A stretch of DNA of 64,000 nucleotides, taken from contig NZ_SDPT01000002.1 of NCBI RefSeq assembly GCF_004135605.1, forward strand, positions 434,001 to 498,000, in the 5' to 3' direction. Both the position numbers and the translations under genes were made by a program. This stretch comes from Sphingomonas desiccabilis (GTDB taxonomy: Bacteria > Pseudomonadota > Alphaproteobacteria > Sphingomonadales > Sphingomonadaceae). This document shows positions 9,464 to 17,802 of this stretch, in pieces. Every line of letters begins with the position of its first letter. Positions within the stretch are counted from its first letter, which is position 1. The notes beneath the pieces are model-generated. The model was not told the DNA's origin. It ran no database searches and worked only from the letters and a program-made list of their open reading frames with translations.

Positions 9464-10324
9464 TCAGCCCTGGGGCGCGGCCGGCACCGTAGCGTCGCCG
9501 GTGCCGGCGGCGGCAGCGGCCGGGGTGGCGCCGCCGTCGCGGGCGCGCAGCGCCTGGGCGCTGACGCCGATGTCCTTGATCGGGCGCGCGCCGCTGCCGA
9601 GCGGGGCCACCGACGATCCGTTGATGGTGACCGCCAGCTTGTCCGGGCGGCCGACGTTGATCATCGGGCCGCTGGCATCGAGGGGAACGTCGTAGCGCTC
9701 GCCCGCAGACATCGTCTTCTGCATCAGCGTCTTGCCGGCGGCGTCATAGACGCGGACCCACACCTCGTCGGTGGCGGTGAGCGTCACCTGGCTGCCGGTC
9801 ACGGGCGCGGCCGGTGCGGCAACCGCCGGGGAGGCGGCGGGCACCGGCATCACGCCGAGCTCGCTCTCCGCCGTCGCCTGCTGCGCGGGCGGGGTGTCGC
9901 CGCCGCGCAACAGGCTGGTGCCGAACCAGAGTGCCAGCAGCACCAGGATCACGGCGCCCGCGATCAGGCCGCCGTTGGCGAGCCCGCGCGAGGGAAGGCG
10001 CGGGGGGGCATGGGGCTGAAGATCGGGCTTGGGCTCGCGCCGCTGGTAGCTGACGTCGAGTTCGTGGCGCAGGTCGCGGGCGAGCGCCACTTCGTCCACG
10101 CCCACCGCCCGCGCATAGGAACGACCGAAGCCCATCGCATAGGTGGTGGAGGGGAGCTGGGAGAAGTTCGACGTCTCGATCGCCTCCAGATGCCGCTGGG
10201 GGATCCGGGTACGCGCCGCCACCTCGGCCAGGTCGAGGCCCTGGGCCTCGCGCGCCTGCCGCAACCGTTCGCCTGCCTTCATCGCTGCCGGGCTCCGTTC
10301 CACGGCGCCCTCGCCCTCACCCAT
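9464..10324 (-). CDS. RodZ-like helix-turn-helix membrane protein (DUF4115)
   Basis: A 286-residue protein with RodZ architecture. It has an N-terminal cytoplasmic HTH_25 domain (AGERLRQAREAQGLDLAEVA, then RHLEAIE), a single membrane helix around residues 145-165 (LIAGAVILVLLALWFG) and a periplasmic C-terminal DUF4115 domain (DEVWVRVYDAAGK...). RodZ links MreB filaments to the peptidoglycan elongation machinery. The ATG at 10324 is preferred because GGAG lies 8 bases upstream; a GTG at 10390 would add 22 residues. It sits between ptsP and cpoB on the same strand. Confidence 0.85.
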   Translation of the reverse strand: MGEGEGAVERSPAAMKAGERLRQAREAQGLDLAEVAARTRIPQRHLEAIETSNFSQLPSTTYAMGFGRSYARAVGVDEVALARDLRHELDVSYQRREPKPDLQPHAPPRLPSRGLANGGLIAGAVILVLLALWFGTSLLRGGDTPPAQQATAESELGVMPVPAASPAVAAPAAPVTGSQVTLTATDEVWVRVYDAAGKTLMQKTMSAGERYDVPLDASGPMINVGRPDKLAVTINGSSVAPLGSGARPIKDIGVSAQALRARDGGATPAAAAAGTGDATVPAAPQG

Positions 10325-10435
10325 TCCAATCTCCACGCGGGGAATTTTCACCAAGGTTGCGCCCCCGTCCTCCGGGCAGGTTTCGGACACGCATAAACCT
10401 GTGTCAACGTCGGGACGTGCGTATCCGCCGCCGTT

Positions 10436-12712
10436 TCACGCCAGTTCAACCCCATTGTCGCTCGCCCAGGCGGTCAGCGCGGCCCGCATGTCGGCGGGGG
10501 GCGCCGCCAGCATCCGCTCCATGGTGGCGGTGATCGCGGCGCGATCGAGCGAGTGGATCATCGCCTTGATCGGGCCGACCGCGGCCGGCGTGATCGACAG
10601 CCGGTCGATGCCGAGGCCGAGCAGCGCCATCGCCTCGAGGGAGCGCCCGCCCATCTCGCCGCACACCGTGACGGGGATCCCGGCATCGCGGGTGGCGCGC
10701 ACCACCCGGCGCAGGAAGCGCAGGATCGCCGGGCTCAGCCAGTCGTAGCGCAGCGCCAGCTGCGGGTGCGCGCGATCGGCGGCGAACAGGAACTGGGTGA
10801 GGTCGTTGGTGCCGATCGAGAGGAAGTCGAGGCGCGGGAACAGCAGGTCGAGCGTCTCGGCGAGCGCCGGCACCTCCAGCATGGCGCCATAGAGAATCTC
10901 CAGCGGCAGCTTGCGCCCGCGCGAGGCGACCCAGTCGCGCTGGCGTTCAAACAGCTCTCGCGCCTGCTCGAACTCCCAGGGTTCGGACACCATCGGGAAC
11001 ATGACGCGCAGGGTGCGGCCGGCGGCCGCCTCGATCAGCGCGCGCGCCTGCGCCTTCATCAGCCCCTCGCGGGTCAGCGCCAGGCGCAGCGCACGCCAGC
11101 CCATCGCCGGATTCTCTTCCTCATGGTCGCCGGTCGCGAGATAGGGCAGCGCCTTGTCGCCGCCGATGTCGACGGTGCGGAACACGACCGGGCGATCACC
11201 GGCCACGTCGAGCACCTCGCGATAGAGCCGCTGCTGGCGCTCGCGCGAGGGGAGGGTGGAGGAGACCAGGAACTGGAATTCGGTGCGGAACAGGCCGATG
11301 CCGTCCGCGCCGGTGAGATCCAGCGCGGCGGCGTCGTCGCGAAGCCCGGCGTTGACGAGCAGGGTGATGCGGTCGCCGTCGCGGGTGACGGGCGGCTCGC
11401 TGCGCAGCGCGGCAAAGGCGGCGCGGCGGCGCTGCGAATAGAGCAGCTTGGCGTCGAACGCCTCCTCGAGGTCGCTGGTCGGCCGGATGACGAGATAGTC
11501 TTCGGACGCGTTGAGCAGCAGCCGGTCGCCCTCGGAGATCAGCCGGCGCACGTCGCGCACGCGGCCGAGCACCGGCACACCCATCGCGCGGGCGACGATG
11601 GTCACGTGCGCGGTGAGCGAGCCTTCCTCCAGCACCACGCCCTTGAGGCGCCGGCGGTCGTATTCCAGGAGCTCCGCGGGGCCGAGGTTGCGGGCGATCA
11701 GGATCGTGTCCTGGCGCAGGCCCAGCTGCGCCGCGGTGCCGAGCTGGCCCGAGACGATCCGCAGCAGCCGGTTGGACAGGTCCTCCAGGTCGTGCATCCG
11801 GTCGGCGAGCAGCGGGTCGGCGATCTCGCGCATGCGCATCCGGGTGCGCTGCTGGACGCGCTCGATCGCGGCCTCGGCGGTGAGGCCGGAATCGATCGCC
11901 TCGTTGATGCGGCGCGACCAGCCCTCGTCATAGGCGAACATCTTGTAGGTCGCGATGACCTCCTCATGCTCGCCGCCGACGCCGAACTCGGCCTGGCTGG
12001 TGATGCGGTCGATCTGCTCGCGCATCTTGTCGAACGCCGCATAGACGCGGTGGCGCTCGGCCTCGATGTCCTCGGCGACCGTATGCTCGACGGTGATGCG
12101 CGGCTGGTGGAAGACGGCGACGCCGGCGCCCATGCCGTCGACCAGCTTGAAGCCGTTGATGCGGGCGGTGCCGGTCGCCTGCGGGCGGCTGGCGGCGGAA
12201 GGCCCGGCCGCGTCGATCAGGTCGGCGTTGGCGATCAGTTCGGACAGCACCATGGCGACGGTCTGCAGCGCCTCGATCTCGACGTCGTCGTAGCGGCGCG
12301 GCTCGGTATGCTGGACCGCGAGCACGCCCACCGCCCGCTCGCGCCGGATGATCGGCACGCCCGCAAAGCTGTGGAAGCGTTCCTCGCCGGTTTCCGGGCG
12401 ATAGGCGAAGTCGGGGTGGCTCGCCGCCTCGGCCAGGTTCAGCGTCTCGACATTGGCGGCGATGGTGCCGACCAGACCCTCGCCGGGTGCCAATTTGGTG
12501 ACGTGCACCGCCTCTTCGGCGAGGCCGACGGTGGCGAAGAGTTCGAACACGCCCTCGCGCAGCAGGTAGATCGAGCAAACCTCGCTATCGAGCGTCTGCC
12601 CGATGATGTTGACCACGCTGTTGAGCTTGGCCTGTGCGGGGCTGCGCGACGCCATCACGTCGTGGAGGCGGGTGAGGATCTCTCGGGCGGAAGCGGCGGC
12701 CGATGCGGGCAT
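10436..12712 (-). CDS. ptsP: phosphoenolpyruvate--protein phosphotransferase PtsP (nitrogen PTS enzyme I)
   Basis: PtsP is the first enzyme of the nitrogen-related phosphotransferase system. It takes phosphate from PEP and passes it to NPr and EIIA-Ntr in a regulatory rather than transport role. The 758-residue protein has an N-terminal GAF sensor domain (about residues 20-165), the PEP-utiliser N-terminal helical domain, the swivelling domain with the phospho-histidine in LTAHVTIVARAMG, and the C-terminal TIM barrel with RTEFQFL, the SIGTNDLTQ segment and the active-site cysteine in VCGEMGG. The ATG at 12712 is used; another in-frame ATG at 12727 adds five residues and neither has a strong ribosome site. 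Confidence 0.96.
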   Translation of the reverse strand: MPASAAASAREILTRLHDVMASRSPAQAKLNSVVNIIGQTLDSEVCSIYLLREGVFELFATVGLAEEAVHVTKLAPGEGLVGTIAANVETLNLAEAASHPDFAYRPETGEERFHSFAGVPIIRRERAVGVLAVQHTEPRRYDDVEIEALQTVAMVLSELIANADLIDAAGPSAASRPQATGTARINGFKLVDGMGAGVAVFHQPRITVEHTVAEDIEAERHRVYAAFDKMREQIDRITSQAEFGVGGEHEEVIATYKMFAYDEGWSRRINEAIDSGLTAEAAIERVQQRTRMRMREIADPLLADRMHDLEDLSNRLLRIVSGQLGTAAQLGLRQDTILIARNLGPAELLEYDRRRLKGVVLEEGSLTAHVTIVARAMGVPVLGRVRDVRRLISEGDRLLLNASEDYLVIRPTSDLEEAFDAKLLYSQRRRAAFAALRSEPPVTRDGDRITLLVNAGLRDDAAALDLTGADGIGLFRTEFQFLVSSTLPSRERQQRLYREVLDVAGDRPVVFRTVDIGGDKALPYLATGDHEEENPAMGWRALRLALTREGLMKAQARALIEAAAGRTLRVMFPMVSEPWEFEQARELFERQRDWVASRGRKLPLEILYGAMLEVPALAETLDLLFPRLDFLSIGTNDLTQFLFAADRAHPQLALRYDWLSPAILRFLRRVVRATRDAGIPVTVCGEMGGRSLEAMALLGLGIDRLSITPAAVGPIKAMIHSLDRAAITATMERMLAAPPADMRAALTAWASDNGVELA

Positions 12713-12797
12713 GGCGCTGGCTACCATGCCGTTGCGCCCGACGCCATCGGGCCGCCGGAAACTTCGGTAACGAAGTGTGCAAGCGGAGCGCGCGGCA

Positions 12798-13361
12798 TCA
12801 CAGCGTCCGCACCAGGCGCACGGCCATGGCGAGCCAGGCGGGTTCGGGCACCACCTGCTGGCGGGCACCCGCGCCCGGCGGCAGCAGGTGGAGCTTGCCC
12901 TCGCCGCGGGCGAGCAGGCGGCCGAACACGAAGCGGCCGGCAGGGCGGGGGACCAGCACGTCGCGGTTCATGGCGCTTCCGAACGCATCGGGGGCGAGGC
13001 GGGCGCACCAGATCTCGTCGCCGGTCCGATAGTCGCCGACGCTGCCGGAGACGGTGACGGCGACCAGGCTGGGATCGATCCGGGGTGCTGCGACCGTGGC
13101 GGCGCGGCGGGGGGCGGCGGCGCCGCCGGCATCGAGGATCGCGGCCACGGCGACGTCGGGACGGTCGGGAAGCTTCACCAGATCGGCGGAATCGACGCCC
13201 AGCGCCTCCGCGATGCGGTTGAGCCAGCCGATCGAGACGGTGCGCGTCCCCGTCTCCAGCCGGCCGATCGTCTGGGCGGTGGTGGCGGGGCGGCAGCGCA
13301 GCGCCACCTCCTCCAGCGTCAGCCCCTTGGCACGGCGCACTTCGCGAATGGCGGTGATCAT
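12798..13361 (-). CDS. XRE-family helix-turn-helix transcriptional regulator
   Basis: A 187-residue regulator. Residues 1-60 form a lambda-repressor-like HTH (IREVRRAKGLTLEEVALRCR, then AQTIGRLETG and WLNRIAEALG). The C-terminal part (GDEIWCARLAPDAFGSAM..., VFGRLLARGEGKLHLLPP) resembles the S24/LexA-like dimerisation fold, but no catalytic Ser-Lys pair was picked out. GGGAGCCGGAG directly precedes the ATG at 13361, which decides the start over a longer reading. A perfect inverted repeat upstream (13376-13394) may be its own operator. It is divergent from the DUF6456 gene. Whether it controls ptsP downstream (85-base gap) is unknown. Confidence 0.85.
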   Translation of the reverse strand: MITAIREVRRAKGLTLEEVALRCRPATTAQTIGRLETGTRTVSIGWLNRIAEALGVDSADLVKLPDRPDVAVAAILDAGGAAAPRRAATVAAPRIDPSLVAVTVSGSVGDYRTGDEIWCARLAPDAFGSAMNRDVLVPRPAGRFVFGRLLARGEGKLHLLPPGAGARQQVVPEPAWLAMAVRLVRTL

Positions 13362-13375
13362 CTCCGGCTCCCGCA

Positions 13376-13394
13376 ACAAACCATATCGGTTTGT
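13376..13394. promoter_or_regulatory. inverted repeat, likely operator between divergent XRE regulator and DUF6456 genes
   Basis: ACAAACC and GGTTTGT form a perfect 7-bp inverted repeat around ATATC. It lies 15-33 bases upstream of the regulator start, where a repressor would block transcription. A related half-site ACAAAC recurs at 13404-13409. The region is AT-rich against its surroundings and a TATGGT sequence on the minus strand could be a -10 element. Autoregulation is an inference. Confidence 0.5.
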
Positions 13395-13452
13395 CACTGT
13401 CCTACAAACAAGCCGATGTGGCAAGGGCGAGTCGCGAGGATGGAGACGGACG

Positions 13453-13926
13453 ATGCGCGAACTGGCCGAACGCGGACTGGAGGGGGAACGAGTGGCAGGC
13501 ACCCCGCCGGCACGGGGGCGGCGCGGCGTGACGGTGAACCTGGCCGAATCGCCGCTGTCGTGGCTGCGCGCGCGCGGGCTGGTGAGCCCGCGCCAGTTCG
13601 ACGCGGGCGAGCAGCTGCGCGAGGACTACGAGCGGGCGTCGCTGGGGCCGCGGGTGACGATGCGCTGGGATGCCGGGCCGCGCGGCGGCAGCCGGGGTGC
13701 GCCCCAGGCGGTAGAGCCCGGCGGGCCGCAGCTGTCGGCCAGGCGCCGCTTCGACGCGGCGATCGCCGCCGCCGGACCGGGCCTGGCCGACGTGCTGTGG
13801 CGGGTGGTGTGCGCGGGCGAGGGGCTGCCGGCGGCGGAGAAAGCGCTGGGCTGGCCGGCGCGGGCCGGGCGGCTGGTGCTTACGCTGGCGCTCGATCGGC
13901 TGGCGGAGCACTACCGGCTCCCGTGA
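13453..13926 (+). CDS. DUF6456 domain-containing protein
   Basis: A 157-residue alphaproteobacterial protein of unknown function. The conserved part starts near VNLAESPLSWLRARGLVSPRQFDAGEQLREDYERA and continues to the C-terminal segment ARRRFDAAIAAAGPGLADVLWRVVCAGEGLPAAEKALGWP. It has the look of an all-helical DNA-associated domain, but that is only an impression. The ATG at 13453 has GGAG nine bases upstream. The last 47 bases overlap the end of the convergent DUF2339 gene. It is divergent from the XRE regulator with an inverted repeat between them. Confidence 0.8.
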   Translation: MRELAERGLEGERVAGTPPARGRRGVTVNLAESPLSWLRARGLVSPRQFDAGEQLREDYERASLGPRVTMRWDAGPRGGSRGAPQAVEPGGPQLSARRRFDAAIAAAGPGLADVLWRVVCAGEGLPAAEKALGWPARAGRLVLTLALDRLAEHYRLP

Positions 13927-16420
13927 GGAAGCGGCGATAGGCCCAACCGATGCCGATCAAGGCGAAGCCGAGGCCCAGGAAGGAGAGGATGCGCAGCACG
14001 CCCTCCAGCGCCGCGGCATCGACCAGGAACACCTTGAAGGTGGTGGCGGTGAGCAGCAGCAGGCCGAGCAGCCGCAGGTCGGATGCCTTCGCGGTGATGC
14101 CGCGCCACAGCCAGAACAGCGACTGGCCCAGCATCGCGGCCGAATAGCCCCAGTTCTCGCCCGTGCCGAGCGGGCCGGTGAGGACGCTGCCGTGGGTCAG
14201 CTGGCGCACGGTGGCGACCAGCGCGAGCAGGGTGAGGGCGGCGGCGATCGGGCGCGTGCCGCGGCGGGGCGGCAGCGTCCAGAACAGCGCGGCGGCGACG
14301 CCCAGGTGCAGCGTGGCCGCGTTCAGGAGCGGGACCGCGCCGACCGCCTGAGGCACGCCGGCGGGGTTGAACACCATCAGGTCGAACCAGACGATCCGGG
14401 CGACGCCGAGCGCGAGCAGCAGGTTTGCGACGCGCGGGAGGCGGCGGTTGCGCACCAGCGCCCAGCCGGCGAGGAGCAGCGCCTGGGTGATGACCGCGCG
14501 CTCGATGAAGCCAACGGCGGCGAAGGCCGCGGGCTCGGCGATGGCGAGTGGCTGCTTGAGCAGGAGATAGGCGAGCAGCGGCACCGCACCGCCCGCGATG
14601 GCGAGGGCGATGCGGCGGGCGCGGCCGAAGCTCTGCCGGTCGGCGAACAGGATCGCGACCAGAACGGCGGTGGGGAGCGCGAGGAAGCGCAGGATGTCGC
14701 GGAGCGGCGGCAGCAGGCGATAGGGCAGCATCTCGCCGAACAGCGAGCGGCCGAACGCTTCCGTCACCTGGGCGAGCGGGATCAGCGCCAGCACCAGCAG
14801 GCCGAGCAGCGGCAGGAGGGTGAGGCGGCGCACGGACGCATCGCCGGTGGCGCGGCCCCAGCCGGCGAGCGCGGCCATCGCGGCGGCAAGCGGCAGGGCG
14901 ACCAGCGCGCCGGGCACGATCTGCTGGAGGCCCGCCCCGAGCAGCGTCGCAGCGGCGAGCGCGCCGCCGACGAGGCCCACGTCCTGGTCGTTGGCGCGCT
15001 CGCGGTGGCGCCAGCTCAGCCACCCGCAGGCGGCGGCGAGCAGCAGGTCGAGCAGGCACCAGAAGGAGGGGGCGAGCAGCCTGGTGGCGGCGAGCTGGGC
15101 GGCGAGCACCGGCCCGACGGTGCCGACGACCCCGAGCAGGGCCCAGCCGCGGCTCGTGCGCGACAGCAGCTGACCGGGGACGGCGAAGAGCAGCGTAGCG
15201 AGGACGGCGGCGGTGGCGGTCACGCCGGGGGCGGGCCGCATCAGCCCGACGCCGAGCAGCACCAGCACCAGGCCAAGCGCGGCGACGGGCGCCGGCATCA
15301 GCTTGGGATCGCGCCACGCCAGGAACAGCGCGGCGGCCGACAGGACGAGGTAGAAGCCCCAGGCGAGCGGGCCGAAGTCGAGCAGGGGCGCGGCAAGCAG
15401 CAGCTGCGCGAGCCCTGCGACCAGCGGCGCGGCGCGTAGCCACGGGCGCTGGATGCCGGCGGAGGGGAGCGCGAGGGTGACGCCGAGCGCGAGCGCGACG
15501 ATGAAGGCGGCAACGCCAGCGACTTCGTCGGCGCGGACTGCGGCGAGCAGGAAACCGGCCCAGCCGAACGCGGAGGCGCCGGCTGCGAGTGCGAGCCAGA
15601 CCCAGCCGCGTGCGACCGCCAGCCACAGGAGTGCCGCCACGAACAGGCCGAGATAGACGAGCAGCGGGCCGATGCCGGCCGCGTCGAAGCCCGCCACCAG
15701 CGGTGCCGCGAACCCGCCGGCAAGCGCCATGACGGCAGTGGGCGGGCCGTGGCGGAGCGCAAGGCCAAGCGCCACGCCGGTGATCGCGAGCATGATCGCG
15801 AAGCCGGCAAGCGGGCTCACCAGATCATAGGCGGCGGCGGCGAGGTAGAGGGTCGCATAGGCGCTGGCGATGCCGGCGCCGGCGAGCACCTGGGCGATGC
15901 GCGGGTCGTCGCGAGTGGCGGGCAGGCGGCGGGCGACTTCGCCGCCGGCAAGCAACAGCAGCGCGAACAGCCCGGCAAGGGCGGTGCGGATGCCGGGGGT
16001 GAGCAGGCCGCTTTCGATCGATAGGCGCACCAGGAAGACGCCAGCGAGCACCAGCGCGGCGCCGCCGACCCACACCGGCAGGCGGCCGCCGACCAGCGCC
16101 TCGAAGCTCGGCATCTCGAAGCGCGGCCGCGGCGGGGCGGCGGGCTCGGGCGGGCGCATTGACTCGGAAGAGGCGGGGGCCACGCTGGCCGGATCGAGGG
16201 GGCGGCGGACCACTGCCGGCTCGTCGCGGCGCTCTACCGGAGGTGGCGCGGCTACGGCGGGCCGAGCGGCCACCGGCGGCTCGGACTGCGCCTGAAGCTG
16301 CGCCTCCGCTAGCTCGACACGCAGGTGCCGGACCGCGCGCTCCACGGCCGCCAGCCGGCGCCACATCGCGAAGATCGCCACGACGAGGCCGGCGAAGGTG
16401 AGCGTCATCAACAGGTCCAC
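13880..16420 (-). CDS. DUF2339 domain-containing polytopic membrane protein
   Basis: An 846-residue inner-membrane protein of unknown function. A short N-terminal membrane helix (LLMTLTFAGLVVAIFAMW) is followed by a charged coiled region and a Pro/Ala-rich linker to about residue 110. Some 25 hydrophobic helices then run in regular succession to the C-terminus, the DUF2339 pattern. The motif WVGGAALVLAGVFLVRLSIESGLLTP marks the start of the domain. A GTG at 16420 or an ATG at 16408 could be the start; neither has a clear ribosome site. The stop codon lies 47 bases inside the convergent DUF6456 gene. It is divergent from the epimerase gene at 16524. Confidence 0.85.
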   Translation of the reverse strand: MDLLMTLTFAGLVVAIFAMWRRLAAVERAVRHLRVELAEAQLQAQSEPPVAARPAVAAPPPVERRDEPAVVRRPLDPASVAPASSESMRPPEPAAPPRPRFEMPSFEALVGGRLPVWVGGAALVLAGVFLVRLSIESGLLTPGIRTALAGLFALLLLAGGEVARRLPATRDDPRIAQVLAGAGIASAYATLYLAAAAYDLVSPLAGFAIMLAITGVALGLALRHGPPTAVMALAGGFAAPLVAGFDAAGIGPLLVYLGLFVAALLWLAVARGWVWLALAAGASAFGWAGFLLAAVRADEVAGVAAFIVALALGVTLALPSAGIQRPWLRAAPLVAGLAQLLLAAPLLDFGPLAWGFYLVLSAAALFLAWRDPKLMPAPVAALGLVLVLLGVGLMRPAPGVTATAAVLATLLFAVPGQLLSRTSRGWALLGVVGTVGPVLAAQLAATRLLAPSFWCLLDLLLAAACGWLSWRHRERANDQDVGLVGGALAAATLLGAGLQQIVPGALVALPLAAAMAALAGWGRATGDASVRRLTLLPLLGLLVLALIPLAQVTEAFGRSLFGEMLPYRLLPPLRDILRFLALPTAVLVAILFADRQSFGRARRIALAIAGGAVPLLAYLLLKQPLAIAEPAAFAAVGFIERAVITQALLLAGWALVRNRRLPRVANLLLALGVARIVWFDLMVFNPAGVPQAVGAVPLLNAATLHLGVAAALFWTLPPRRGTRPIAAALTLLALVATVRQLTHGSVLTGPLGTGENWGYSAAMLGQSLFWLWRGITAKASDLRLLGLLLLTATTFKVFLVDAAALEGVLRILSFLGLGFALIGIGWAYRRFLTGAGSAPPADRAPA

Positions 16421-16523
16421 GGGCGGGTTGTGCCACAGCCGCGCGCGCAAGTCCGCACGCAATCGCGTGGACGCGCGCACCGGCTCGCCTATATGCGCGG
16501 GCGTCCTTCAGGAGTGTCCGGCC

Positions 16524-17474
16524 ATGCAGATCGCGTTCGTCAAATGCCACGGGTCCGGCAACGACTTCCCGCTGGTGGATGCGCGCGCGCTGGATCTCCC
16601 GGAAGACGCATGGGTTCGACTGGCGCGCGCGCTGGCCGATCGCAACGGGCCGGTGGGCGGTGACGGGCTGCTGCTTTTGACCCGAGGCGACGATGGCCAT
16701 GCGTTCGGGATGCGGATGTTCAACTCGGACGGGAGCGAGGCGGAGACGTGCCTCAATGGCGTGCGCTGCACCGCGCGGCTGGGGTTCGAGCGGCTGGGGA
16801 TCGCGGACGCGCGGGTGCTGCTGAAGACCAGCGATGCCGAGGCGCGGCTGCAGCCGGAACTGGCGCCGGGCGTCACCACCATCCGCACGCGGGTGGGGCC
16901 GGTGTCGACGCTCGCCGCCGACGTCGGCCTGCGGATTGCGGAAGCCGAGGTGATCGATGCGCCCATCGCGGGGCTGCCGAGTGCGCGTGCCTTCACGGCC
17001 GTGGCGATGCCGAACCCGCATCTGGTGACCTTCGTCGACCAGGTGGACGAGGCGGAGCTGGTGGCGCTGGGCGACTGGTGCGAGGCGGCGCCGGCGCTGT
17101 TGCCCGCACGCGGCAATGTCAGCTTCGTGGAGGTGCGCGGCAGCGAGGACGCGCCGGCCTTGTTCGTGCGCACCTACGAGCGCGGCGTGGGGCTGACCAA
17201 CAGCTGCGGCAGCGCGATGGCGGCGTCCACCTATGCGGCGGCGCGGACCGGGCGGATTCCATTCGATCGCGAGACGCGGGTGTTCAACCGTGGGGGCATG
17301 GTGCGGGCGAGCGCCACCGAGGCTGCCGAGGTGACGATCGCGGGCAATGCGACGTTCGAATGGGAGGGGCGGATCGAATTCGATCCTGCGAGCGGGGCGC
17401 TGGGTGCGCTGGAGGTGGTTGCGCGGCGTCCGGACGAGATTGCCGCGTGGGAGGGGATGCTGGCGGGGCTCTGA
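16524..17474 (+). CDS. diaminopimelate epimerase family protein (DapF-like)
   Basis: A 316-residue cofactor-independent amino-acid epimerase with the two-lobed DapF fold. The N-terminal HGSGNDF and GPVGGDGLLLL motifs are as in DapF. Both catalytic cysteines can be placed: one in AETCLNGVRC (usually CGNGxRC) and one in NSCGSAM (usually ACGTGA). Classical DapF interconverts LL- and meso-diaminopimelate for lysine and peptidoglycan. The altered residues around both cysteines may mean a divergent lineage-specific DapF or a related racemase. AGGAG lies eight bases before the ATG at 16524. The usual alphaproteobacterial neighbours of dapF (mtaB, ftsY) are absent here. Confidence 0.8.
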   Translation: MQIAFVKCHGSGNDFPLVDARALDLPEDAWVRLARALADRNGPVGGDGLLLLTRGDDGHAFGMRMFNSDGSEAETCLNGVRCTARLGFERLGIADARVLLKTSDAEARLQPELAPGVTTIRTRVGPVSTLAADVGLRIAEAEVIDAPIAGLPSARAFTAVAMPNPHLVTFVDQVDEAELVALGDWCEAAPALLPARGNVSFVEVRGSEDAPALFVRTYERGVGLTNSCGSAMAASTYAAARTGRIPFDRETRVFNRGGMVRASATEAAEVTIAGNATFEWEGRIEFDPASGALGALEVVARRPDEIAAWEGMLAGL

Positions 17475-17498
17475 ATTCGCTGCCGTTCCAGCGGAAAC

Positions 17499-17660
17499 GT
17501 GCTCCTGCGCAGGCAGGGAGTCAGTGCCAAGCAGAGCAACCAGGGGCAGCTTTTGCAAACTCTGGGCTCCTGCCTTCGCTGGAGCACTGGTGGGACTCTG
17601 GCCGTGGACGGTGAGCATCGCCACCGGTCCCCAACTGGGCCCCGGCCTTCGCCGGGGTAG
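17499..17660. repeat. mixed REP-like cluster (two family B, one family A), locus 4
   Basis: The 328-base gap between the epimerase gene and ilvD holds three palindromes: family B at 17499-17541 and, inverted, at 17560-17590, then a family A reverse copy at 17632-17660. The first B copy has a partly decayed stem (GCTCCTGC against GCAGGGAG). The stretch after 17660 to the ilvD start holds the presumed ilvD promoter region; nothing else was recognised. Confidence 0.8.
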
Positions 17661-17802
17661 GGGTTCTTTCTGGGGCTGAGGTGGCGCCATCACCCGGTCA
17701 GGCCCATTCCTGAAATTTCCCTCAGGACGGAAAACGCGCAATAAAATGTTGCGGACGCGGGTCTTGCTCGCGTAGGGCGGCGCGACTTCGAAGAGAGAGC
17801 CC

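Noticed and set aside
13491..13491. Prophage, insertion sequence or integron content in the window
   Set aside because: No transposase, integrase, phage structural gene, attachment-site repeat or tRNA-linked island boundary was found on either strand.
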